A stretch of DNA of 15,882 nucleotides from Polyrhizophydium stewartii (Eukaryota; Chytridiomycota; Chytridiomycetes; Rhizophydiales), in the NCBI GenBank assembly GCA_027604665.1, contig JADGIZ010000331.1, forward strand, positions 1 to 15,882. Direction: 5' to 3'. The notes beneath the pieces were generated by a model. That model was not told the origin of the DNA. It made no database searches and was given only the letters and a program-made list of their open reading frames with translations. This document shows, piece after piece, positions 8,641 through 15,882 of this stretch; the stretch's first letter is position 1; each line of letters begins with the position of its first letter. Both the position numbers and the translations under genes were made by a program.

Positions 8641-9892
8641 TCAGGCCAACCCGAGTGCCGCGTCGACCTGCACGCGCAGCGGGATGGCTGTCATGGCACC
8701 CGGCTGCTCGCAGCAGAGCCCCGCCGCGGCAATGCCGAGCCGCACGCACGCCCTCAGCGTCTCGCCGTCTCGTCCAGCCATCGCGTCGAGCACGAGCTGC
8801 TTGCGATGCGCACTCGATGCGGCATCGCTTGCATGCACCCCAGCGCGGCGCACATGCTCGACGAAGCCGGCGCACAGGAACCCGACAAAGGTGTCGCCGG
8901 CGCCGGTCGTGTCGACGACGCTGACGGGCCGATCGACCGGCTGGTGGAACACCCCTGGCGTCGATGCGATCGCATGCCGCAGCCCGGCGACGGCGCCGAG
9001 CGGGCCGAGCGTGATGACAAGCACCCGCACGGCCGGCAGCGCCAGCATCAGGTCCGAGCACCGCTGCACAAACGCGCCGACGTCGCGATCAAGATGCCCG
9101 CCGTGGCCGCCGTGCGCACCGTGCACGCCGCGCAGCTGCCGCATCAGCGACGCCGACTCAGAGTCGTTGAGCACCAGCACATCGACGCAGTCCAGCGGCA
9201 GATCGGCGGCAAGCGAGTCCGGGCACGGCGCCGGGTTGAGGCACACGACCAGATCCCGCGCGTGGGCCGCGCGCATCATGGCCGCCGTCGCCGGCACGTT
9301 GTGCTCGTTCTGCAGCAGGACCAGGTCGCCCGCGCGCAGCTTGGCCAGCGCCGCGTCCGCGTCGGCGTGCGAGACCAGGTGGTTCGCGCCCGGGTTCAGG
9401 ACGATGGCGTTGTCGCCCGTGGCCGCGCTGACCTGGATGATCGCCCGCCCCGTCGGGTGGACGTCGTCGACGGCCACAAGCGCCGTGTCGACGCCGTGGC
9501 TGCGCATCAGGTCCAGAAGCCAGGTGCCGTCGCGGCCTACCCGCCCGGCGTGCATCACGGGGATCCCGGCCTGCGGCAGAGGCGGCGGTAGGGGGCGGCG
9601 TCAGCGACTGGGGGCGGCAACCGCGGCTCCTCGAGGCGGCGGCCGCCGGCCGACCTTGGCGAGAGCGACGGACTGGTTGGCACCCTTGCCTCCTGGGAGC
9701 ACCGTGAAGCTTGTGCAGGCGATGGTCTGGCCTGCGCTGCTGCCTCAGCACAAGAGGGCAGCATGGGCGGCTGCGGCGATGCGCAAGCAGGACAACAGAA
9801 ACAGCGGACGCACCGGGCTGAGCAATATCCGGCACGGTGTAGATGTCGTCGATGTTGATGCTGCCAAACACAACCACGTCCATCTTGTGCAT
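8641..9892 (-). CDS. RBK1: Ribokinase (PfkB family), three exons
   Basis: This enzyme should phosphorylate D-ribose to ribose 5-phosphate in the cytosol using ATP. Exons: 9892-9814, 9731-9655, 9570-8641, giving 361 residues (the family is usually 300-340). Motifs in order: VVVFGSINIDD (6-16), the substrate motif LPGGKGANQSVALAKAG (38-54), GRVGRDGTWLLDLM, ITLGPLGAVA, and the PfkB signature VVDTTGAGDTFVGF at about 270-283 with the catalytic Asp at about 278. The start is firm: an in-frame TGA lies 39 bases upstream of the ATG at 9892. A His/Gly insertion (GVHGAHGGHGGHL, about 201-213) is not typical of the family. The second intron has an unusual GTCGGC donor, but only that choice joins the motif-bearing exons in phase. 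The gene converges with the ankyrin gene. Confidence 0.93.
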
Positions 9893-10369
9893 CTCGAGGA
9901 AACCCCGCGTGCAAGTCGACCCAACGAGTCAAGACAGGCCTGCTTGGCTTGGCTGCCGCAAAGCGTGAGCGAATTATCCAGTGGGGCAAGCCCGGTCGCC
10001 TCTGGAGAGCTGATCTTGGTGAGAGTCGTCACCGGGTGCCCGCGCTGGAAGCCCTTGATATAGTTTGTTGCCGGCTGAAAAGGGCTCGCATTGTTTGTCG
10101 CACACGCAAGTGCAAGTGGAAGCATGAGGACACTCCGCCGACGTTTTTGTTCTCGTCGGTTGGCCCTCTGATGCCTTCCTCGTTATCTTCGTTGCTTCCG
10201 TCGGCATCGCCTCCGGCAGTCCAGCCGTTGCCAACTTGATTGGACGCACGATCCCGACGCATTGCATGGTCTCTCGCACAGCATTCTTTATCCCATTCAC
10301 CTTGACCGGCATTTTGTTCGCCGTCTTCTTCTTCACCTTCACCTTCTCTTCTTCTTCATCTTCTTCATC

Positions 10370-10420
<51 letters not shown>

Positions 10421-11277
10421 TTCTTCTTCTTCTTCTTCTTCTTCTTCTTCTTGAAACGAATGAACAGGATGTTCAGCGACGCATGGCCCAAACTTGATTG
10501 TGCCCGGCTGCCCGAGAGTCGCCAGATCGTGTCGATTCGGCGGCCAGATCCGCGCCGGCGGCGGCTGTGGCGGCTGTCGAGCAGCAGCAATATCGAGCGC
10601 CATCTGATGCGCATGGCGTTCATTGCGGCTGCGTCCGGCTGCGAGCGAGGCGGCGGTGTCGTGCGGCCGGTGCAGTGCGGCGGCTCGAGGATGTGCGGTG
10701 CTTCCCGCCGCTCGCGACACAGATCACAGGCGGCGGCGACAGCGGGCTGCCGGCGGGCGTGCGGTGGCGACCGGCGCCTCCCCACCACACGGCAGCGCCG
10801 CGCAGGCACCTGCGCACGCCGCACGCAGCTGCGGGCATGCCGGTGTGCGCGGCGGGCGGCCCGCGACGCAGCGGCAGGCGGCACGGCACTCGACAGCGGC
10901 CTCGGGCGACGCCTGCTGTCCACGAGCGGCTGCGGTTGGACGACCGGCTGGCGCCTGCCAGCACCGACCACCACCGCACTGCACCAGCCAGAGAACGGCG
11001 GCCGCCATGCGCGGGGCATGCTGGCGCTGCTCTGGATCCGGCCCGCCTCTCCCCCAGCCCGATCTGACAGTGCCCGGCCAGCGACGCCTGTCGCCGTTCA
11101 CGCAGCCCGAGCGAGGCCTGCGGGGTCCGTGAGTCCACAAGATGCGGCCAGCCCCCTGCATCAGCGCACCCGCCGTGAGCCAGCGCCGCAAGCACCCTCA
11201 CATACTGCATAGAGTCCATGATCAGCATCCGGGTCGCATACCCCAGTCCAACAGCCAACCTCATTTCATCCAAATGG
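9893..11277. other. 1.4 kb region without a supportable gene
   Basis: This region lies between the ribokinase start and the Ubp2-type stop. It holds the ribokinase promoter (about 9893-10240), a long TTC/TCA microsatellite (about 10324-10452) and an 0.8 kb GC-rich block. Several frames stay open in that block on both strands, as expected for GC-rich DNA. The longest is on the plus strand from ATG 10460 to the stop at 11210-11212 (250 residues, Arg/Ala-rich, no recognisable domain). A minus-strand frame near 10710 reads CDLCRERREAPHILEPPHC, with a CxxC pair but no family match. I find no motif, no phased exon chain and no tRNA, and I do not call a gene. Confidence 0.55.
10324..10452. repeat. 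Compound (TTC)n/(TCA)n microsatellite
   Basis: Interrupted TTC, TTCA and CTT units at about 10324-10370 lead into a nearly pure run of TCA (CAT) units to about 10420, then pure TTC to 10452. It is polypyrimidine-biased on the plus strand and much poorer in GC than its surroundings. It opens Ser-rich, Phe-rich and Glu/Asp-rich frames that should not be taken as genes. Confidence 0.95.
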
Positions 11278-11756
11278 TCATTTCATGTCAGATGAAGCGA
11301 CAGCAGGCGGCTGCTGAGCATTCCCAGATATCTGCCACTTGCCCTGTCCCGCGGCAGTCTTGGCAGCATCTGATACAGCAGCAGCAGCGGCAGCATCACC
11401 AGCAGCAGCGCCGCCCGCCTGCAGGCCTGCGTCGCCGCCACCACCGCCACCAGCACCAGCACCAACAGTAGCAGCATCCGAGTTCGACTGGCTCATCTCG
11501 CTGCTCCGCCGTCGTGCACTGGCAATACGACGCCCCGCGATGCCGACGCCGCTGCCACCACCGCCAACAAGCGTCGCTTCGCTGGCGCTGCTGTTGCTCG
11601 TCAGACCACTGCCGGCGCTGGCACCGCCGCCCCCGATGCCGCTACTTGCGCAACTCGTGTTGCTCCGTCGCCGAGACCGGATCTGCGGCGGCGACTCGGA
11701 CGCAGCTCCGGACGCCGGCGTCGCACCCGACACGGGACTGCGGCTCCGGCGCTCCC

Positions 11757-11800
<44 letters not shown>

Positions 11801-14800
11801 AGCGAGTCGTCCTCGTCGCGCATGCTCATGACGCTGCCGCGGCTGCTGGCCGTGCTGGCGCTGCCGAGCCCCCACGCCGCGGCCTGCGCGCTGCGGGCGT
11901 TGATGCTGCCCGCGGCCGCCTCGGCTGCCCCGGATTCGCCGCAAGCCAGCTTGGGCAGCTCCGGGAACGTCTGCTCGTAGTGCCGCCGGTGCGCCGGGTC
12001 CCTCGCGAAGGGCCGCACGCGGGTGCGAAACTCTGCATCGCGGCCAGTGCAAGCTTGTCAGCCCATCCTGATCCCTCGCTTGTCTCTTGTCCACCAGCAC
12101 CTCCGACAGTCGACCCCGTGGGCGACCACCGTAAACGCACCCTCGGACCGGACATAGACGAGCGCATAGGCATTGGCGCTCGACCCGGTCGTGTCCGCAA
12201 AGACCTCTGCCTCCGAGACCTCCTTGACGAGCGAGTCGTTGTACTTGAGCCATCGCCCATTCCCCTCGCCGTCGCGCACGTCGTACAAAAACAGCCAGTA
12301 GTGGCCAAACGACGCCTCGCCCTCGTGCACAAAAACCGCAAACAGCTGGTACCGCTCGCCGCGCATGTCGTCAAACGTGCTGCTGATCTCGCGCTTGAGC
12401 TGCTCCATCCGCGGCTGCGTCTCGGCAATCTTGCGCCGCACAGACTCGGCCGCCTGCGCCAGGTGGCTCTCGAGCTGCGCGTCTTGCACAAGGTCTGGGT
12501 GCGTTTGCAGGATGTGGATGCTGTTCTCGAGAAGCGTCAGGGGTGGCGCGGGGTAGTTCTGTGCACAGCGCCGTCAATGCAAGCCAAAGGGCACGACATT
12601 GTCAGCAACGACCAAGAATTGCGAGAGGAGCACATGTGCGACAGGAGCACTTGTTTCGCACCACAGAATCCGTCACGGCCTCGAGCTGCTCGCGCGAGTC
12701 GTTGTACTGCTTGACCAGATGCGCGATGCCCTCGTTCCGCTTGCGCCGCGTCTCAAGGTGCACGTCGAGATACCGCTCGAGCGAAATCGTCGGCTGGAAG
12801 CGCAAGAAGCTGTTGGACTTGTACGCGCGGCTTGTCTGGCGGTCAAACTTGACGCGCTGTTGGTTGGTTGGGCACGAAATATAGATCAGCACTTGGGTTC
12901 CCTCCCACAGACAAGATCTGGCTCTCTTGTCTCGTCCCTCAAGTCATCCAACAAGCCCTCACGTTGATCTGGATCGCCAAAATGGGCGGGAACTGCACGA
13001 CCGACATGTCGCGGTACGCCCCCGCGCCATCAAAGTCGACACACTGCGTGCCAAAATATGCATCGAGCGCAGTGTAAATGTCCTCGTCTGCGTCAATAAT
13101 TAGCTGGTGGAACTGCTCGTCCTTGACGCTGACTTGCGGTCCGTTCTTGTCCGTGTATCGCAGCGTCTGCCGTGTTGTGCCAAAGAAGAGGCTGGCGATT
13201 CGCAGGGTCAGCATCCCGACCCTCACTCTATCGGCGCGACGCATCGCGACGCATCGCGACGCACTCTCTCAGCAGCGTGCAGTTGCCTGTACACCGAGCG
13301 TCAATCTTGCGAAACACAATCTCCATCATGTCCATGATGTTATCCATGCACTCTGCCACCGTTCGTCCCGTCCGTCCGCCCGAAATGGTGTTCCCACGAC
13401 GACGCAGCGTCAGCCCGGCCCAGCCCCACGCACAGCCGACGCCAAGTAGCACCAAACGAACAAACAAGCACAAACGCAGGCGAGCACGCACCGTGAATAT
13501 CCTGCTGCTGACCAAACGTCGCCGCAGAAAACTGCGTGGCAAGTAGGATCTCGGCAATGATCTTCTCGGGCGTGATGCTGGCCTTGCCCGTCCAAACGAG
13601 CGCCGCAAACAGTTTCTTGATGTGCACCAAGACTGCGAGGAGCGAAACGCCAGCGTGAGCCTATCAATGAATGAACGCGCTGCTTCTCTCACCCCATCTC
13701 CGTATACACACGCGCGCATGCACGCACAGACGCATGCACAAGCGGAACGTACACTCGTTGGCTTGCCGCTCGCGGTGCGACATGGGCTCGAGCTCTGGCG
13801 GATGGAACGAAAAGATGCGCCGCCGCAGATCCGTGAGCGAAAAGTAAAACTGCAAAAGCGAGTTCATGTAGCACCTGCCGAGCCACGGAACAGAACCCGC
13901 ACATGTGAGCCGTCAGCATCTGTCTCACGGGCCGACGAGACATGCGGTGCATGCAAAAGCAAAAAGCCCTCACGTGTTGCCGATGTTGTTGAGGCCTGCG
14001 GGGCTGTTTTGGGCAGAGGCGGCGCAGCACAGCGCATCGAAAGAAAGAGCGAGTGCGAGAGTCAGAAAGCGAGACGGACATGACGGCCCGCCCGCAGGGG
14101 CTCAGAGGCAGAGGCACTTGCTAGTATGCGGTGTCAATGTCCATTGGCGCGGGCCCGCCGAGCGCAGGATCGACATCGCCCGTATTGAGAAAGTGCTCAA
14201 TGATGCTGCACGAGCGGTGCATCTGGATGATTTTGAGCGCGTGGCGGAGCTCGGCGAGACGGTGAGGGTGGGTCGAGTACTGGACGAGGAGCATGGATGA
14301 GCAAGGCGGGGCAGGGAAGAGAGCCAGTCAGTCATTGGCTTGCAGATGTGCAATCCCAAGCCGATCGGCGCCGCCACGCACCACAGTGGTGAACCTCTCA
14401 ATGATCTGCTCGGCGCTGGCCCTGCGCAGCTCCTCGTCGCCAATGATGCGGTAGGCCTCCCGCAGCTCGGACTCGGACACGACGCCTGCGGAGAGGGTCA
14501 GATCGGGCACCACGAGTGGGCATGCTCTCGCGCATGAGCGCAGCAAGCAACACGACGGACCTCTGGAGCGCTCCATGGCCACAAAGTTCTCCAAAGCGGC
14601 GCTGCGGCGAGCCTTTGTGATGTCGATGAGGGCATCCTGCAGCGGGTGCTGGTCAGCCGCGGCGCGCAGGTCGACGCAAGCGCATGTCTGCGGCTGGGAC
14701 GCACGAGGTATACTGGCTGCGACGCCGGGTCAATCTGCGAGAGGTCAGTGTACATGTCGCAAATCTGCGAGTCGGACAGGTCGCTGCGCGGGCGACGGTG

Positions 14801-15882
14801 TAAGCCTCGATGCAGGAACGCAGGGACGTGGCGTGCTGGTGTCGGCGCACCTGGACGAGCCGAGGATGTAGTAGGCCTTTTCCTGGGTTTGCATGCGTCT
14901 CCAGAACTCTGAAAGGAACACGCTCGAGTTTGGCCCCGAGTCTGAGACAGACGCCCGTTAGCAGAGGCAGAGACGGCGTGTGGGCGGCTGGGGGGCACTG
15001 GGGCAGCTCACATTGCAGGCCAAAGAGCGTGCACAGCGACTCTGTTGCCTCGGTGAACACAAATAGTTGGCTTGGCACAGGCCCTGGACGCACGCGCGGG
15101 TCAGCCAAGCCAATGCGGCGTGCTGCGTGCGGCGTGAGAGGCGGGGCCGCGACGCACCCCCGGCGGCCGTCAGGAACTTGCGCAGCGACAGCTCCTCCAT
15201 GATCATCGAGAGGCGGTTTGTGTTGATGGACGCGGCGTCGGGCGGCTGAAAGTACTTTCCGTCGAGCCTGTATCCAACGTCTGCCAGAAAGGCGACGCTG
15301 CAGCGGGTAGTGGACAGCGTCAGGACCAGGGTCGGCGTGGGTGGATGCGCCGCGGCAGCAAGACGGGGGGGGGGCGAGGGAGACAGCCGCACCTGGCGTC
15401 GTTGACGCCGATGAGCTCGGCGAAGCGCGGGTTCTCTGTGTTGATGGGCTTGCACGAGCCGTGCAGCAGGTTGTCGAGGTAGAGGATGAGCATGAAGAGA
15501 ATGGTTGTCTGGCGGCCGAGGTCCGGGCAGCGCAGCAGCAGCTCGAGCGGGGCCTTTGGCGCGAGGGCGGACGTGAGGAGCACGTCCCAGGCGAGCGGGC
15601 AGTGGCGGCACGCGGCGGTGATGAAGGTGCGCGGCGGGCAGACCCTGTGTGCGATGGTGGTCTCGAAGAGGTGGATGCGCGGCGGAGCGCAGAGGCCGTC
15701 GAGCAGCGACGGGGGGCAGCAGGATGCGGCGTGCGAGTGCTGGGACTGCGACCGGGCGAGGTCGGCGGGGCCTGGCGGCGGCAGCGACGCGATAGGCGAC
15801 GCGGTGGCCCGACCGCCGTGATCGGCTGGTGCAGGCGGATCGGCAATCTGGGCGGGTGACTGGGGTGACTGCTCGTTGAGGC
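11278..15882 (-). CDS. UBP2: Ubp2-type ubiquitin carboxyl-terminal hydrolase, 5' end outside window
   Basis: This is a cysteine protease that removes ubiquitin; yeast Ubp2 opposes the Rsp5 ligase. Exons from the right edge: 15882-15393, 15297-15158, 15083-15012, 14941-14851, 14783-14705, 14636-14561, 14485-14382, 14279-14122, 14003-13974, 13874-13753, 13632-13492, 13352-13295, 13191-12963, 12856-12662, 12558-12141, 12032-11278. All phases close, giving 1051 residues in the fragment. Two UCH-associated RPT repeats occur at about 249-345 (KAYYILGSSSDLSDSQIC; LREAYRIIGDEELRRASAE). The Cys box is PAGLNNIGNTCYMNSLLQ (Cys about 414, codon 13871-13873), followed by GQQQDIHECMDN. The His box is GEASFGHYWLFLYD (His about 747, codon 12301-12303), followed by LKYND and VFADTTGSSANAYALVYVR. 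About 250 Ser/Gly/Ala-rich residues with 14 Pro follow the catalytic domain. The start codon is not in the window. All catalytic residues are present, so it should be active. Confidence 0.92.
11335..11480. repeat. CAG/CCA-type low-complexity coding stretch
   Basis: Interrupted CAG, CAC and GCC triplets on the plus strand encode Ala/Gly-rich runs in the extreme C-terminus of the minus-strand Ubp2-type protein. No domain is visible in it. Confidence 0.6.
11758..11800. repeat. (CGG)14 repeat, poly-Pro tract of the Ubp2-type gene
   Basis: This pure run of CGG units on the plus strand reads as 14 consecutive CCG proline codons in the minus-strand C-terminal extension. It is followed by RERRSRSP. 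Confidence 0.9.
13192..13294 (-). other. Ubp2-type gene intron containing a 10-bp tandem repeat
   Basis: The intron is bounded by donor GTGTAC and acceptor CCAG, with CTGAC present. Inside it the plus strand carries about 2.5-3 head-to-tail copies of GCATCGCGAC at about 13234-13263. Confidence 0.8.
14004..14121 (-). other. GC-AG intron in the Ubp2-type gene
   Basis: The exon ending at 14122 reads DIDTAY and then meets an in-frame TAG, with no GT donor before the stop. The sequence GCAAGT starts exactly inside that TAG (14121 downward) and matches the known GC-donor consensus. Splicing it to the CAG at 14006-14004 joins TA+C into a Tyr codon and reads YYPAGLNNIGNT, the conserved Cys box. CTGAC lies inside the intron. 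Confidence 0.85.
15364..15375. repeat. G homopolymer run inside Ubp2-type intron 1
   Basis: A run of about ten or more G on the plus strand (a C tract in the transcript) lies in the intron at 15298-15392, upstream of its CTGAC and acceptor. It resembles the C tract in the Rpb9 intron. Confidence 0.8.

Noticed and set aside
8498..10063. 521-residue plus-strand open frame opposite ribokinase
   Set aside because: It is the antisense shadow of the ribokinase exons, whose PfkB signatures are unmistakable.
10236..10454. Plus-strand poly-Ser open frame, hydrophobic N-terminus
   Set aside because: It is another reading of the same microsatellite and shows no conserved sequence.
9974..10720. Minus-strand open frame with long Glu and Asp runs across the microsatellite
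   Set aside because: The acidic runs are GAA/GAT triplets from the TTC/TCA repeat, whereas real exons here use GAC/GAG. There is no domain and no phased partner exon.
10460..11212. 250-residue plus-strand open frame
   Set aside because: It is Arg/Ala-rich with no motif, and frames on the opposite strand are equally open. Long open frames are expected by chance at this GC content. Kept only as a candidate in the gap finding.
11142..11277. Minus-strand frame reading ATRMLIMDSMQYVRVLAAL just after the Ubp2-type stop
   Set aside because: It looks protein-like over about 35 residues, but codon use is unlike the other exons, it starts only a few bases after the stop, and it has no convincing continuation. 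Probably 3' UTR.
12058..12060. In-frame TGA after the His box, as the end of the Ubp2-type protein
   Set aside because: A typical GTGCGT donor at 12140, a CTGAC motif and CAG at 12033 remove it in phase, joining VRSE to the next exon. A shorter isoform by intron retention remains possible.
13690..13740. Alternating purine-pyrimidine stretch (CACGCGCGCATGCACGCAC) as a possible regulatory or Z-DNA element
   Set aside because: It lies inside a Ubp2-type intron and is short. No functional claim can be supported from sequence alone.
14121..14123. In-frame TAG suggesting the Ubp2-type gene is a pseudogene
   Set aside because: The stop overlaps a GCAAGT donor, and using it restores phase and the Cys box. 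All other 15 exons are intact.
14687..14712. A 26-base intron (GTATAC...CAG) in the Ubp2-type gene
   Set aside because: It is too short to splice. The donor GTGCGT at 14704 with CTGAC and the acceptor at 14637 gives a normal 68-base intron and a better protein.

Overview
This window reads as nuclear DNA of an intron-dense, GC-rich fungus, most likely an early-diverging (chytrid-type) lineage. Three of the genes belong to families that are fungal or best known from fungi: a Pdr16/Pdr17-type Sec14 homologue, a Ubp2-type deubiquitinase and Lst8. None of the genes is a prokaryotic-style open frame. Every complete gene is cut into 3-6 exons, and the incomplete Ubp2-type gene into at least 16. I joined exons by matching reading phase to the conserved protein families. 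This gives 39 complete introns with one recurring grammar: donor mostly GTGCG or GTGAG, a CTGAC branch-like motif, and acceptor CAG. The placement within Fungi is an inference.

Layout from left to right: (1) 57-258 (+), last exon of the RNA polymerase II subunit Rpb9. (2) 413-1352 (+), a PDCD5 homologue in six exons. (3) 1710-3345 (-), a Pdr16/Pdr17-like CRAL-TRIO lipid-transfer protein in five exons. (4) 3633-5063 (+), Lst8, the WD40 subunit of TOR complexes, in five exons. (5) 5291-6614 (-), a mitochondrial carnitine/acylcarnitine carrier in five exons. (6) 6784-8535 (+), an ankyrin-repeat protein with a long low-complexity tail in six exons. (7) 8641-9892 (-), ribokinase in three exons. 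(8) 9893-11277, a gap with a large TTC/TCA microsatellite and no gene I can support. (9) 11278-15882 (-), a Ubp2-type ubiquitin hydrolase in at least 16 exons, whose 5' end lies beyond the right edge.

Genes 2 to 7 alternate strand, so they form convergent tails (1353-1709, 5064-5290, 8536-8640) and short divergent promoters (3346-3632, 6615-6783). The genes are housekeeping functions (transcription, TOR signalling, lipid transfer, fatty-acid transport into mitochondria, ribose use, deubiquitination). They are not one pathway or operon, although Lst8 and Ubp2 both act in nutrient-linked regulation in yeast.

I see no mobile element, CRISPR array, tRNA or rRNA, and no evidence of a new multi-gene system. 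The points worth a second look are the splice grammar, a GC-AG intron just before the Ubp2 active-site cysteine, several very small exons, lineage-type insertions made of pure codon repeats, and the unexplained 1.4 kb gap.
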